Numbered from the stretch's first letter, positions 1 through 10,616 are shown. The stretch: DNA of 64,000 nt from Channallabes apus (GCA_030522415.1 CM060112.1:5248501-5312500), one strand, 5' to 3'. A program made the numbers and translations. Notes: generated from the letters alone by a model not told the origin.

Positions 1-85
1 AGTGTATGTAATGTACTTAGATATTTAATTTTTATGTTTCTGATTTGCTAATTTGACATCATATCTTCTTTCTTATTTTGATTTT

Positions 86-88
86 GTG

Positions 89-158
<70 letters not shown>
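86..158. repeat. (TG)n microsatellite abutting the Kunitz exon acceptor
   Basis: About 36 TG units run up to the TTAG acceptor, replacing the usual polypyrimidine tract with alternating T and G. Confidence 0.95.
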
Positions 159-159
<1 letters not shown>

Positions 160-160
160 G

Positions 161-335
161 ATCGGTGTGTCTTGCCGCTGGATGAGGGCGGGTGCTCCAG
201 ATACACTCTGCGCTGGTACTTTAATCCTCAGGTGGGCGAGTGCAGACCCTTTATTTACAGCGGCTGCGGAGGAAACGCTAACCGCTTCACACACAAAGAG
301 GAGTGTGAACAACATTGCCTACAACAGAGCAAAGG

Positions 336-384
<49 letters not shown>

Positions 385-518
385 TATGATTACCAAACAT
401 TTTTGCATTCTTACACTGATTGAGATTTATTACATATAACATATAAAATAAGTAAGAAACATATATAATTTTCGTCTTGTGTGTTACAGATGCTCTGGCG
501 CCTAACGGTGGATGGTAA
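161..518 (+). CDS. col7a1: Collagen VII alpha-1-like, last two coding exons (Kunitz domain and C-terminus), partial
   Basis: Two exons are readable. Exon A (161-334) follows a TTAG acceptor and ends before GTATAC. Exon B (490-518) follows a TTACAG acceptor and ends at TAA (516-518). Both introns are phase 1, so exon A is a symmetrical 58-codon module, as usual for Kunitz exons. It encodes a complete Kunitz/BPTI domain with spacing C-x8-C-x15-C-x7-C-x12-C-x3-C. The motifs LPLDEGGC, YTLRWY and GCGGNANRF resemble the C-terminal Kunitz domain of collagen VII, the anchoring-fibril collagen of the skin basement membrane, more than those of collagen VI or TFPI. The residue after the second Cys (P1) is Ser, not Lys/Arg, so trypsin inhibition is unlikely. 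The last exon adds nine codons ending in NGGW. The rest of the gene lies left of the window. A col28a1-like gene is the main alternative. Confidence 0.8.
337..382. repeat. (AC)n microsatellite in the last intron of the collagen gene
   Basis: About 22 AC units start two bases after the donor GT at 335-336. They are complementary to the TG tract before the exon, so the Kunitz exon sits between potentially pairing (UG)n and (AC)n tracts. A shorter (AC)n follows at 531-556. Confidence 0.95.
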
Positions 519-1189
519 TGACAGGACCAGCACACACACACACACACACACACACACTCTCTCTCCTGCTCAGCACCAGGGTTCAGTGATCTGATTAGTC
601 TCATCCTCAGTTGTGCCATTTTTAAAATAGTTTATAATCCATTTCTGATTTTTAGTTTGTTTGTTTTTTATTTATTTTGTTAAACAAGTTGAAACATATT
701 TGATATCACATTTCGTTAATTAATAATTCAGTATTTCCAGCACAATTCAGGAGTCTTTTGTTGTCTTTTTGATTATTTCATGTCCACACAAAAATACAGT
801 TTTGGCTCAAGAAACAAAGCAGAGACTTTTTTTTTAAGCGGATTTAAAAATGTGTTTTTGAGATTAACACGACCCTGCGTATGTCTGTTGCGATGTTGAG
901 CGCATGCCAGGACTCTATGCATCTATATACAGGACACTGTATATCACTTCATACTGTAACTTCACTTTGTTTTATTGTTACAACATGTACTGTACTGCTC
1001 CAACATCCATCACTGGTGCTACAAACTGACCTGACGTCTTCGAAAAATTTACATAATTCACTCTATACATGTAGACTTGGGCCTATGTGCAGTGACACTA
1101 AAATAGATTTTAAAAAGAAGTGAAGCAAATATGTAATATAACATTATTAAATAATATAAAAAGTTTTACATCAAATCATTTAATGCATA

Positions 1190-1640
1190 TACAGTACTAT
1201 GCAAAACTTTTTACATTCCTCATATCTTTATGTTTTGCTTCCAGTGCTGCAGACTTTCTTGTATTTTAAAAGTATTCTTGAGGACTAGTTCTCCAGATGT
1301 CCTGAAAGACTTTTTTGTCTCTCACTTTCCGTCCAGTCCCTGTACCTGAGCAGTTTCAGAGGAATGTCTTTTTCTTTGTTATTAAGCCACACAGTGACCT
1401 ATTAATCATTCATGGCATTAAAAGCATCTAATGTATGACATGAATCAGTGAGAAACAGGTGCAGATTGAAGACAGATGATCAGGTGATTAGTTTACTGCT
1501 GATGCTTAATGCTGAGTGGTTGGAACAGACGAGAGGGGAAATGAGGTCGCTGCTGAGGCTTATACATAAAGAAGTCATTTTTAAATTGTATCTTTAGGCA
1601 CTTAGCAGCCTGTCACAATAAAGCAGTAATTTCCATTTCT
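1190..1640 (-). mobile_element. Tc1-like deletion derivative, copy 1
   Basis: Begins with a Tc1-type terminal sequence (ACAGTACTATGCAAAA) and contains reverse-oriented transposase debris (AGTTCTCCAG region near 1290). The 1330-1625 part recurs in the same orientation at about 62120-62415, sharing the block GGAACAGACGAGAGGGGAAA. The family call is from recalled fish Tc1 sequences and the ends are approximate. Confidence 0.5.
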
Positions 1641-1649
1641 TTAATTTAC

Positions 1650-1654
<5 letters not shown>

Positions 1655-1736
<82 letters not shown>
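1655..1736. repeat. (TA)n microsatellite
   Basis: An uninterrupted run of about 41 TA units. Confidence 0.97.
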
Positions 1737-1740
<4 letters not shown>

Positions 1741-3099
1741 CAGACGGACACTCCATGGTCACCCTAGGGTCAAGCTACCTTTTTTTTCCTATTAAAGAAT
1801 AAAAATAAATTACAATGTTACAATGTTGATATTGATTAATTAAAACAAACAAACAAAATTTATAAATATATGAAATATAATTTTTTTTTTAAATGGAGCC
1901 AAAATCTACAGTAGTATCAGCAGCATGGGGTATGTGTTTAGGAGTAAACGTGGGCCCTCTCTAAGACTTTCTGTTATTCTCTATAAAACCTTTTACCGTA
2001 ATGATGAGTCCAATATTTATTCGTTATTAGTGATTAAATATTCCAGGCACATGATGATACCCATCCAGTTTTTCCCACTAAAATCACAGACTTAATGTTA
2101 AACTCTTTTTTCTATTTTCTGTTCATTGTTAATATGGTGCTAACACAAGGCAGGACCAGTAGTGCACAGAGACCACGTCAGGGTTCTGCGCCTGTATCAC
2201 ATTCATCGTCTGCTTTACGATAATCCATGCACATTAGCTCGTTGTACACAGAGGTACTGGTGTGTTTTGGCAGCGTGGGCTGAGTACGGACTATAAATGC
2301 TCCAGCCGGGTTTTGTATCTCTAGTTGTGATGACATTACAAAAGCGATGATACGCCTGCTTACATGCGCAGAATGACGGTCATATTCGCAGCTGCTATTT
2401 TTAGTACGCAGTCAGTCTCTGCTGTATAGAGAAGCCCTTGCTGTAAATATAGAACTCTATGATTTTTTTTTCCAGTGTGGAATCCGAAAGGAATGTTTCT
2501 TGAAATGCAGGTTCACTTTGATTAAAAAATAATAAAGAGAAATGGTGCTATTTTTCAGAAATATTTATAAGGTGGATTACACTTGATTGTCATTTTGTAT
2601 GTGGTAAAACAATGATTAAAAACTTCAATTTGTTGACTTTTTCTGGACATTTTATTCAGGCTTCAGTTTGCTGACAGAGTGCACACACTGGAAATAATCC
2701 TTTATAACAAGGTATAACAAGCAGAATTAAATACAGTATACAGGAGTGACTGGACGTCCTTTCAGACAAACATTGACCTGAGGATGTTTCCGGTTCAGTC
2801 CTATTTATAACCCGCAGGTGCACCTCATCAGATGACGTCACCTGACCAAGGTTATATAAGCCAAAGTTCACAACCGGTGGAACTAAGAGACACGTTCCCA
2901 TAGCGTTTTCACGCAGCATCAAGTGTAGCTTTTGAAAGGGAAAAACAGTGTTAACCACTAATCCACCATGCTGCTGGTCAATCATATTATTTTCAATTCA
3001 CAGTAAAAATTTTATGTTCTGAGAAATTTAGTTCCTGTTTTCACTTATGTCCTAGCAGCTATAACTTCTAGAAGTTAAAATAATCATAAGAGGGCATTC

Positions 3100-3690
3100 T
3101 CCTCAAAATGGAGATTTGTGATGAAAATTCTGGTGAATAAAGCAATTGAAAAATTTTATTTACACACGACTTTAAGGACAGTACGGTGATGTGACTCTTA
3201 GCTGCAGTAAAACAATGTATAGTGCACGCATTGTAAAGAACACCGTACATCTGAGGTGGTTTGAAGACCACTGCTGTCGTTCTCATGAACATTCAGAGAG
3301 TGAAACACCTGATCCTTGAAAATTGACGCATTACTTGTAACCAACTTTAGGAAGAGACACATCTGTCTGTGTAAACTGATCATTCACCAACACCACTTAC
3401 ACATTACAGGAACTCGGCTGGGAGTTATTGCCACATCCATCGTACAGTCCTGATCTCATTTCAAGACATTTCCACATGTAAAGGAGTTCCTTGGAGGCCA
3501 GCATTTCAGACATGAAGCAGGCAGTCCGAACATGGCGCTGTATTACTGACAAATCTTTCTATCTTCTATCCAAGCACAAGGTAACACTGGGATAAGTGCA
3601 TTAGTGTAGCAGTGGATTATATAAAGAGAAATAAAGGAAGATTGTACTCTCAGACAGAATTTTTATTCTGAACAATAAAAAACTGCTGCT
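3100..3690 (+). mobile_element. Mariner-type transposase remnant
   Basis: Near 3411-3520 the + strand reads LGWELLPHPSYSPDL followed by KEFLGG, the mariner motif around the second and third catalytic acidic residues. A later VRTW and DKSFY stretch fits the mariner C-terminus. Stops and indels make it a dead pseudogene. The 5' part (3100-3400) is more degraded and its limit is a guess. Confidence 0.6.
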
Positions 3691-3723
3691 TTGACTTGAA
3701 CTCCTCTTGCAGTAGTAATAGTG

Positions 3724-3728
<5 letters not shown>

Positions 3729-3762
<34 letters not shown>
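3729..3762. repeat. (TAA)n microsatellite
   Basis: About 11 TAA units. A complementary (TTA)n tract lies at about 4237-4270, and a short (GT)n at 4022-4048. Confidence 0.9.
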
Positions 3763-4233
3763 CCTCTGCACAAGGCCCTGTCTAGGTCATTACGATTGCT
3801 GTGATAATGCATTGATCTGCAGCTGCACTAGTGTTCGAACTACTGTTATAAACAAAACAAAATCTATATCTTCTGACCAATCAGAATCGAGAATTCTGCA
3901 GCGCTGTAGTATAATGAGAAAACCTGACTTTCTAAAATATTTATTTGCTCTGAAGACACAATTCTTGTTAGTGTAATCTGTGCCAATTCTACCTACAATC
4001 TATTTACAATATGAATTTCTGAGTGTGTGTGTGTGTGTGTGTGTGTGTTTTCCACTCTGCCTTTGGCTATGTCACAAATCACTTTGCCACATCTCACTGC
4101 AATGCACTAAGCGTAATTAGGCCAACACCCCAGATCTGTCACTCAGGTCTCATTTTCTCATTCAGATTCTCTCATCTATAGTCATATATTTAGATTCCAC
4201 TGCATTTCACACTCTCACTATTATTTCACTATG

Positions 4234-4270
<37 letters not shown>

Positions 4271-4489
4271 TCAGACCCTGTATTCTATTTTTGAATCAAA
4301 GCATATTTTGTTTTCACTGTGGATGTCTCAAACGTATGGTCTAACTTAAAAAACTAAAATAACCCATTCCATTAAAAATTACTTCCTATGAGAATTGTCT
4401 GGGAAATGTAGGACAGAAAGTTAAAGAAATACTTCACTGCTTTTTAAACCTCTGTCCACCTTGTCTCATTTTCATCATTGTGTAATTAA

Positions 4490-4620
4490 TTCATTCATTC
4501 TTTACACCACTCATCCTGCACAGGGTCATGGGAAGCCTGCAGCCTATCCCAGGAGTCTTTGGGCATGAGGCAGGGTACATCCTGGACATGGTGCCAACCT
4601 ATCACATTCCACACACACAC
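4490..4620 (-). mobile_element. Partial SINE (family 1), truncated next to the chromovirus
   Basis: The reverse complement of the family-1 SINE tail is visible (GCAGCCTATCCCAGGAGTC, then an 'acatcctggac' block), ending in a short (AC)n. The LTR element begins 16 bases later, so the retrotransposon landed beside this SINE. Confidence 0.6.
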
Positions 4621-4635
4621 ACACACAGTTATTCA

Positions 4636-5467
4636 TGTCACGACGCTGTGCGAGGTCAGGCAGGCTGATAGGACCCAAGAGCAGACACCACTCTGGGATG
4701 ATATTCTTAAAAGGGCTTTAATGATGAAAATGTAGGAGATAGGGTTGGTAGTGCTTGGTGTTACTCTCTCACGGAATACAGGTGTATAATGAACACGGGA
4801 CTATAATGGAGGACAGAGGTGCAGCTCTGAAGCGGTTCTCTGACGTTTAATGAAGTGAGATTCTGTAGTTCACCTTGACGTGGAGGATGGCTGCTGGGTG
4901 CCTTTATGTAGTGGAAAAAACAGACGTGGATGCAGAGATTGAGAGGAGCAGAGGCGTTTCACCTGTTGGTGTCTCGAAGGATGTGGAATCCGGAAGTGAG
5001 AAACAATCGCGAAGTCAAGGGGCGAAGCGTGAGTCAGTGTCCGTGAGAGCAGTCAAGGCCAGGTCAAACAATCCGAAGCGGAAGACGATAGCGAAGTCGA
5101 GGGGCGTGGCGTGGGTCGATGTCCGTGAAGCAAAAATCAGGTCTAACAAATCCGTAGGGGCGAGCGAAAAGCGAAAGCCGTTAAACAAAGCACTTGGTCA
5201 AAAAACGCATGAATCATAGGAAAAATAACCGCGAGGAAACTGGGCTGTGGAGCACGCAATAATTCGGCAGCGAGAAAGCGCGCTGCGCTTCCTTAAATGT
5301 CGGGAGAAATTATTTGTGAATGGGGAGCCGGTGTGTGTGGGAGGGGCGGTACGAAGGCGTGGGAAAAGACGTGACAGTCTAGAGACAACGTGACCGCGAG
5401 TAGAGAAATCTGACAGCGTGGGAACAAAAACAACAACAAACGAGAGGAGTGACAGGAGTTCGTGACA
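4636..5467 (-). repeat. 3' LTR of the chromovirus
   Basis: 832 bp offset by exactly 5,149 from the other copy, with no difference noticed on reading. It ends at the polypurine tract (5468-5483) and starts after the ATTCA duplication. LTRs are identical at insertion, so their match implies little time since integration. Confidence 0.95.
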
Positions 5468-5483
5468 GTACCCCCCCCCTTAC
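5468..5483 (-). promoter_or_regulatory. Polypurine tract
   Basis: The - strand reads TAAGGGGGGGGGTAC just before the 3' LTR. The first TAA is also the pol stop codon. The G9 run is the likely plus-strand DNA primer. Confidence 0.8.
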
Positions 5484-8400
5484 GAACGCCTCTGGGCGTT
5501 TGGACGGGGCGCCTCAGGAAAACGTTTGTAAAAGTCCGTAAACAATTTGGGGTCCAAAATGAACTTGGCAGGAACCCAGGTTCTCTCCTCAGGTCCATAA
5601 CCCTCCCAATCTACCAGGTACTGAATGCCTCTCCCTCGGCGACGGGCCTTGAGGAGTCGCCGGGCTGTGAATGCCTCACCACCCTCTATGATCCGGGGAG
5701 GAGGAGGCGGGCGGGTGGGCGGACATAGCGGGTTGGAAATTAGACGTTTGATTTGGGATACATGAAAGGTTGGGTTGATGCGACGCATGGTGGAAGGTAA
5801 ACTTAATCTTACAGAAGAGGGGTTGATGATCTTAGTTATGGTGAAGGGTCCGATGAACCTGGGTGAGAGTTTACGAGAGATCGTCTTTATGGGAACATCC
5901 CTTGTGGATAACATGACCCTCTGGCCGATGTGATACCTTGGAGCTGTGGAGCGACGTCGATCCGCTTGTTTCTTATAGTTTTTGACAGATTGGAGGAGTT
6001 GTCTTCTGGCTTGTAGCCAGGTTCTTTTGCACCGGCGGACAAATGCCTGGGCAGAAGGAACTGTTACCTCCTCCTCCTGGGAAGGAAACAAAGGTGGCTG
6101 ATAGCCCAGGCAGCAGTGGAATGGGGACAAACCCGTGGAGGAAGTTGGGAGAGAGTTGTGGGCGTATTCGGCCCACGGGAGAAACCTGCTCCAAGAGGTT
6201 GGGTTCTGAGAGGTCATGCACCGAAGTGTTGCCTCCAACTCTTGATTCATTCTCTCGGTTTGGCCGTTTGTCTGTGGATGATAGCCTGAGGATAGACTTG
6301 TGGTGGCTCCAATGAGTTTACAGAAAGCTCTCCAAAACCTTGCTGTGAACTGTGGACCTCGATCCGAGACAATGTCCGTGGGGAGACCATGAAGGCGAAA
6401 AACGTGGAGAATGAGTAACTCAGCCGTCTGTTTGGCAGAAGGGAGTCCAGGGAGCGGCACGAAGTGGGCAGCTTTGGAAAAGCGGTCGACGATAGTTAAG
6501 ATGCAAGTATGGTTACTGGAGTTGGGTAGTCCAGTAACAAAGTCGATGGCGATATGTGACCAAGGGCGGTGAGGGACTGGGAGTGGTCTAAGGAGGCCTG
6601 CCGGGGGCCTATTGCTGCTTTTGTTCCTGGTACAGGAGTCACATGCCGCCACATACTTGATAACATCCTCCCTCAACGTGGGCCACCAGAAACGTTGTTG
6701 GATCAAAAACTGGGTACGTTTGCCCCCGGGGTGGCAAGCAAGCTTGGAGTTGTGTCCCCATTCCAGGACCTGAGTGCGCATGGTTGCAGGAACAAAGAGA
6801 CGACCCTGGGGAACATTACTTGGGGTAGGACCTTGGGCATGGGCTTGTTTTACCTGTCTCTCAATGTGTAGTAACGTGGCTGCCACTAAACAGCGAGGGT
6901 GAAGAATGGTCTCGTGGGGCAAGAAGACCTGGTCCGAGGAAAACTGCCGGGACAGAGCATCTGGCTTTGAGTTCTTGGCTCCAGGGCGGTAAGATAGGGT
7001 GAAATTAAACCTGGAGAAAAACAAGGACCACCTGGCCTGTCGGGCGTTAAGTCTCTTAGCTGTTTTCAAATACTCCAGGTTTTTGTGGTCTGTCCAGACG
7101 AGAAAGGGATGTTCAGTTCCCTCTAGCCAATGTCTCCACTCCTCTAAGGCTAATTTCACTGCTAGCAATTCTCGGTCTCCAATGTCATAATTTCTCTCAG
7201 CGGGTGAAAGGCGATGAGAAAAAAAAGAACAGGGGTGCAGCTTGTTATCCTTGGGAGTTCTCTGAGACAGTACTGCCCCCACCCCTGTTTCAGAGGCGTC
7301 CACTTCCACAACAAATTGTATGGAGGGATCCGGGATAGTAAGGATAGGGGCCGATGTAAATTTGGTCTTGAGCCTTTGGAAGGCCTCCTCTGCCTGTTCG
7401 TTCCACTGGAACCGGAGTCTTGAGGAGGTTAGTGTTGTGAGTGGGGCAGCAATGGTGCTGTAGTTCCTTATGAATCGTCGGTAAAAATTAGCAAATCCCA
7501 GAAACCGTTGAAGATCACGTCTGGAAGTGGGAGCCGGCCAATCAGTGACAGCTTCTACCTTGGTGGGGTCCATCTGGATCATGGATGGTGAAATAATGAA
7601 ACCGAGGAAAGCGATAGAATCCTGATGAAATTCACACTTCTCGGCTTTGATGAATAATTTATTCTCAAGGAGTCTTCGCAATACTAGGCGCACATGGTTC
7701 CTATGCTCTTCGAGAGAACGTGAAAAAATCAAAATATCGTCAAGGTAGACGAAAACAAAAGAGTTCAGAAAATCCCTGAGGACATCATTAACTAAGGCCT
7801 GAAACACTGCCGGGGCATTGGTAAGGCCGAAAGGGACAACGCGGTACTCGTAGTGCCCTGTAGGGGTGTTAAAGGCCGTCTTCCATTCATCCCCCTCCCT
7901 TATCCGAACAAGATGGTAAGCATTTCTGAGATCCAGCTTGGTGAATACTTTGGCCCCTTGAAGGAGTTCAAAGGCTGTGGTCATGAGTGGGAGCGGGTAA
8001 CGGTTCTTGACAGTAATTTCGTTAAGGCCTCTATAATCAATGCAGGGCCGAAGGGAATTATCTTTTTTTTTGACAAAGAAAAACCCAGCGCCTGCGGGGG
8101 AGGAGGAGGGGCGAATGATGCCTGTGGCAAGAGACTCTGTGATATAATGGTTCATGGCTTCTCTCTCTGGTGGGCTAAGTGAATAAAGGCGTCCCTTGGG
8201 GGGTGTGGTACCTGGGAGGAGGTTTATTGCACAATCATAAGGTCGGTGAGGGGGAAGTGAGAGTGCTTGTGCTTTGCTAAAGGCAAGTTTGAGATCAGAG
8301 TACTCTGGTGGAACATTAGAAAGGTCAAGATGTTCGTCGATCATGATGGGAGGTGGAGAGTGAGTAGCAGCTGAGCGGAGGCAGGAGGCGAGGCATGAGG

Positions 8401-8872
8401 GGCTCCAACCCAGGATAATGTTCTTAACCCAGTCGATGTGGGGGTTGTGAAGAGCAAGCCAGGGGCGGCCAAGAACGATCGGAGAATAGGGGCTATTGAC
8501 GACAAAGAGGGAGATGTCCTCCACGTGGTTGCCAGAAATGCGAAGAGTAATTGGAGTTGTCTGGTGTGTAATGGGAGGGAGGTTACTACCATCTAGGGCT
8601 CGCACAGAGAAAGAGGGGTTCAGACGATGTACAGGAATTCCCAAGTTTCTGACTGTGTTGAGGCTAATTAGGTTCCGATCGGCCCCGGAGTCAATCAGGG
8701 CTTGCATGGCATGGGACTTGTTGTCATGGACGAGGGAGACAGTGAAACATGAACGTGTGTTAGGGAGGTTTTTGTGAGTGGAGCCCTCCAGAACTCCCAG
8801 TTTAACTGGAGGGCTTACTTTTTTAGCGGGCAGTCCTTGAGAAAATGACCTGCTTGCCCACAATAAAAGCAT
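5480..8872 (-). CDS. Chromovirus Pol polyprotein (PR-RT-RH-IN-chromodomain)
   Basis: The frame is 1,130 codons from its first Met, but translation is expected to enter from gag by -1 frameshift at 8818-8824, so the Met is probably not used. Domains by residue of this frame: aspartic protease DSGA (61-64); reverse transcriptase with Asp314 and YLDD (376-379); RNase H Asp525, Glu568, Asp595; integrase zinc finger His707, His714, Cys744, Cys747; DD35E core Asp777, Asp837, Glu873; GPF/Y module near 1008; chromodomain about 1064-1118 (YLVDWEGY, then TWVP). The chromodomain defines chromoviruses and in characterised members directs integration to marked chromatin. The frame is unbroken with every catalytic residue present. 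The stop TAA (5482-5480) touches the polypurine tract. Confidence 0.95.
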   Translation of the reverse strand: MLLLWASRSFSQGLPAKKVSPPVKLGVLEGSTHKNLPNTRSCFTVSLVHDNKSHAMQALIDSGADRNLISLNTVRNLGIPVHRLNPSFSVRALDGSNLPPITHQTTPITLRISGNHVEDISLFVVNSPYSPIVLGRPWLALHNPHIDWVKNIILGWSPSCLASCLRSAATHSPPPIMIDEHLDLSNVPPEYSDLKLAFSKAQALSLPPHRPYDCAINLLPGTTPPKGRLYSLSPPEREAMNHYITESLATGIIRPSSSPAGAGFFFVKKKDNSLRPCIDYRGLNEITVKNRYPLPLMTTAFELLQGAKVFTKLDLRNAYHLVRIREGDEWKTAFNTPTGHYEYRVVPFGLTNAPAVFQALVNDVLRDFLNSFVFVYLDDILIFSRSLEEHRNHVRLVLRRLLENKLFIKAEKCEFHQDSIAFLGFIISPSMIQMDPTKVEAVTDWPAPTSRRDLQRFLGFANFYRRFIRNYSTIAAPLTTLTSSRLRFQWNEQAEEAFQRLKTKFTSAPILTIPDPSIQFVVEVDASETGVGAVLSQRTPKDNKLHPCSFFSHRLSPAERNYDIGDRELLAVKLALEEWRHWLEGTEHPFLVWTDHKNLEYLKTAKRLNARQARWSLFFSRFNFTLSYRPGAKNSKPDALSRQFSSDQVFLPHETILHPRCLVAATLLHIERQVKQAHAQGPTPSNVPQGRLFVPATMRTQVLEWGHNSKLACHPGGKRTQFLIQQRFWWPTLREDVIKYVAACDSCTRNKSSNRPPAGLLRPLPVPHRPWSHIAIDFVTGLPNSSNHTCILTIVDRFSKAAHFVPLPGLPSAKQTAELLILHVFRLHGLPTDIVSDRGPQFTARFWRAFCKLIGATTSLSSGYHPQTNGQTERMNQELEATLRCMTSQNPTSWSRFLPWAEYAHNSLPTSSTGLSPFHCCLGYQPPLFPSQEEEVTVPSAQAFVRRCKRTWLQARRQLLQSVKNYKKQADRRRSTAPRYHIGQRVMLSTRDVPIKTISRKLSPRFIGPFTITKIINPSSVRLSLPSTMRRINPTFHVSQIKRLISNPLCPPTRPPPPPRIIEGGEAFTARRLLKARRRGRGIQYLVDWEGYGPEERTWVPAKFILDPKLFTDFYKRFPEAPRPNAQRRS
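8782..8824 (-). promoter_or_regulatory. gag-pol -1 ribosomal frameshift signal
   Basis: In gag frame the - strand reads cta-aaa-aag-taa, giving the slippery heptamer A_AAA_AAG at 8824-8818 directly before the gag stop. Two bases later starts a perfect 10-bp stem (AGCCCTCCAG pairing with CTGGAGGGCT; 8815-8806 with 8791-8782) and a 14-base loop. Pol lies in the -1 frame, as required. The 2-base spacer is shorter than the usual 5-9, so the working fold may be shifted or a pseudoknot. Confidence 0.7.
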
Positions 8873-9765
8873 GCTCTCTCTGTTCGTCGCCGCTGCCGTT
8901 CCTCTGAGGAGATGTGGGTTCGACCTATCTGCATGGGTTCCTCAGGAGAAGAGTGAGGGCATGGGCGAGCGGGTGGGCATGGAGGAGTAGGTGGACATGG
9001 AGAAGCAGGTGAGCGTGGAAGGGTGAGAGGAGAGAGAGACCTCCTGACTGTCTGAAGTCGATCACGTCGGAGACGAATACGAGCATCGACCCGCCCAGCG
9101 AGGTCCATGAGTTCGTCCAGATCAGATGGTAGCTCACGGGAGATAAGCTCGTCCTTGAGGGTTTCGGAAAGTCCCTCCAAAAAGGCATCAAACAAAGCCT
9201 GTTCGTCCCAATTGCAGGAGGCCGCCAGGGTGCGAAACTCTATCGCATAGTCGTAAGCTGAACGAGGTCCTTGGCGAAGCCTTAATATCTTCCCAGCCGC
9301 CTCTCGGCCAGAGGATGAGCGGTCGAAGACTCTCCTCATCTCCTGAGTGAATCTGTCGAAGCTAAAGCAGCAGGCATCCTGAGCGTCCCATACTGCCGTT
9401 CCCCACTCCCTTGCTCTCCCGGTCAGTAGTGTAATGACATATGCCACCTTTGAACGTTCTGTGGGAAAGGTCGAGGCCTGCAATTCCAGCACCAGCGAAC
9501 ACTGGGAGAGGAAGGAGCGGCAAGTGCCTGGTTCACCATCATAAGCCTGAGGCGGAGGAAGGCGTGGTTCCGGTGGTGGGGTGGCAGTGGCGGCCGGAGA
9601 GGAGGTCGTGTGGAGCTGTTGTACTTGGATCGTGAGCTTAGCAAGAGATTCAGAGACAGATGCCAGGGTCTGAGTGACTGACTGGATATCCTGCTGGTGT
9701 GAGCCAAGGAGAGTGCCCTGATTCTCCAGTGCGGTCCTCAGACGGCTCAGTTCTGCTGGGTCCAT
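8815..9765 (-). CDS. Chromovirus Gag
   Basis: 316 codons, starting 19 bases downstream of the LTR boundary on the - strand. Gag forms the cytoplasmic particle that packages element RNA. Residues about 1-65 are predicted helical or coiled, followed by a Pro-rich linker and a retrotransposon-Gag capsid-like region (about 75-230) with the YDGEPG and [10 protein letters not shown] signatures shared with sushi/PEG10-type Gags. A Pro/Arg-rich segment then leads to one CCHC zinc knuckle near the end (Cys299, Cys302, His307, Cys312). The stop TAA follows directly after an A-AAA-AAG heptamer, where some ribosomes should shift into pol. The frame is intact. Confidence 0.93.
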   Translation of the reverse strand: MDPAELSRLRTALENQGTLLGSHQQDIQSVTQTLASVSESLAKLTIQVQQLHTTSSPAATATPPPEPRLPPPQAYDGEPGTCRSFLSQCSLVLELQASTFPTERSKVAYVITLLTGRAREWGTAVWDAQDACCFSFDRFTQEMRRVFDRSSSGREAAGKILRLRQGPRSAYDYAIEFRTLAASCNWDEQALFDAFLEGLSETLKDELISRELPSDLDELMDLAGRVDARIRLRRDRLQTVRRSLSPLTLPRSPASPCPPTPPCPPARPCPHSSPEEPMQIGRTHISSEERQRRRTERACFYCGQAGHFLKDCPLKK

Positions 9766-9772
9766 TCTTCTG

Positions 9773-9783
9773 GCCGAATTATT
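9773..9783 (-). promoter_or_regulatory. Self-priming primer binding site
   Basis: One base after the 5' LTR the - strand reads AATAATTCGGC, the exact complement of GCCGAATTATT inside the LTR (10417-10407). Pairing stops after exactly 11 bases on both sides. No tRNA-type TGG PBS is seen. Eleven bases is the size of the Tf1 self-primer, whose RNA 5' end folds back and is cleaved to prime cDNA (established for Tf1). Confidence 0.7.
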
Positions 9784-9784
9784 C

Positions 9785-10616
9785 TGTCACGACGCTGTGC
9801 GAGGTCAGGCAGGCTGATAGGACCCAAGAGCAGACACCACTCTGGGATGATATTCTTAAAAGGGCTTTAATGATGAAAATGTAGGAGATAGGGTTGGTAG
9901 TGCTTGGTGTTACTCTCTCACGGAATACAGGTGTATAATGAACACGGGACTATAATGGAGGACAGAGGTGCAGCTCTGAAGCGGTTCTCTGACGTTTAAT
10001 GAAGTGAGATTCTGTAGTTCACCTTGACGTGGAGGATGGCTGCTGGGTGCCTTTATGTAGTGGAAAAAACAGACGTGGATGCAGAGATTGAGAGGAGCAG
10101 AGGCGTTTCACCTGTTGGTGTCTCGAAGGATGTGGAATCCGGAAGTGAGAAACAATCGCGAAGTCAAGGGGCGAAGCGTGAGTCAGTGTCCGTGAGAGCA
10201 GTCAAGGCCAGGTCAAACAATCCGAAGCGGAAGACGATAGCGAAGTCGAGGGGCGTGGCGTGGGTCGATGTCCGTGAAGCAAAAATCAGGTCTAACAAAT
10301 CCGTAGGGGCGAGCGAAAAGCGAAAGCCGTTAAACAAAGCACTTGGTCAAAAAACGCATGAATCATAGGAAAAATAACCGCGAGGAAACTGGGCTGTGGA
10401 GCACGCAATAATTCGGCAGCGAGAAAGCGCGCTGCGCTTCCTTAAATGTCGGGAGAAATTATTTGTGAATGGGGAGCCGGTGTGTGTGGGAGGGGCGGTA
10501 CGAAGGCGTGGGAAAAGACGTGACAGTCTAGAGACAACGTGACCGCGAGTAGAGAAATCTGACAGCGTGGGAACAAAAACAACAACAAACGAGAGGAGTG
10601 ACAGGAGTTCGTGACA
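9785..10616 (-). repeat. 5' LTR of the chromovirus
   Basis: 832 bp, same as 4636-5467 by eye. Reading the - strand, U3 would be 10616-10418 and R/U5 10417-9785 if transcription starts where the self-priming sequence predicts. The LTR holds an imperfect internal duplication of about 80 bp (around 10154-10235 and 10236-10315). The 114-codon open frame present in both LTRs runs antisense to the element and is not considered a gene. Confidence 0.95.
10407..10447 (-). promoter_or_regulatory. Predicted LTR core promoter and RNA start
   Basis: On the - strand a TATA-like ATTTAAG (10447-10441) lies 24-30 bases before GCCGAATTATT (10417-10407), the 11 bases that would form the RNA 5' end and prime reverse transcription. 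The start site is inferred from this spacing and from complementarity to the PBS. No transcript data are available. Confidence 0.5.

Larger units (their letters stand above)
519..3090. other. Intergenic DNA and 3' flank of the collagen gene
   Basis: No gene is recognised. It holds the undefined 3' UTR of the collagen gene, a Tc1-like deletion derivative (1190-1640), a (TA)n tract (1655-1736), and an isolated perfect CRE palindrome TGACGTCA at 2833-2840. Short open frames here lack motifs. Confidence 0.6.
4636..10616 (-). mobile_element. Complete Ty3/gypsy chromovirus (Tf1/sushi-like LTR retrotransposon)
   Basis: 5,981 bp bounded by two 832-bp LTRs (TG...CA) that look identical, and by the 5-bp target duplication ATTCA (4631-4635 and 10617-10621). 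In - strand order: 5' LTR, an 11-nt PBS complementary to its own predicted RNA start, gag (316 codons), a -1 frameshift site, pol with protease, RT, RNase H, integrase and chromodomain, a G9 polypurine tract, and 3' LTR. All hallmark catalytic motifs are present and neither frame is broken, so this copy may be recent and competent. The chromodomain, the Gag zinc knuckle and the self-priming arrangement place it with the vertebrate Tf1/sushi group, whose Gag genes gave rise to PEG10/RTL genes in mammals (established for the family). Confidence 0.95.

Noticed and set aside
88..160. Val/Cys-rich N-terminal extension of the Kunitz frame
   Set aside because: This is translation of the intronic (TG)n tract. 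The exon starts at 161 after TTAG, matching the phase-1 Kunitz exon pattern.
161..334. Kunitz domain as a secreted toxin or TFPI-type inhibitor
   Set aside because: P1 is Ser, the domain is followed by a short unique tail as in collagen VII, and sequence motifs fit collagen VII best.
4875..5219. 114-codon open frame found identically at 4875 and 10024
   Set aside because: It lies inside both LTRs, antisense to the element, and its repetition only reflects LTR identity. No motif is visible.
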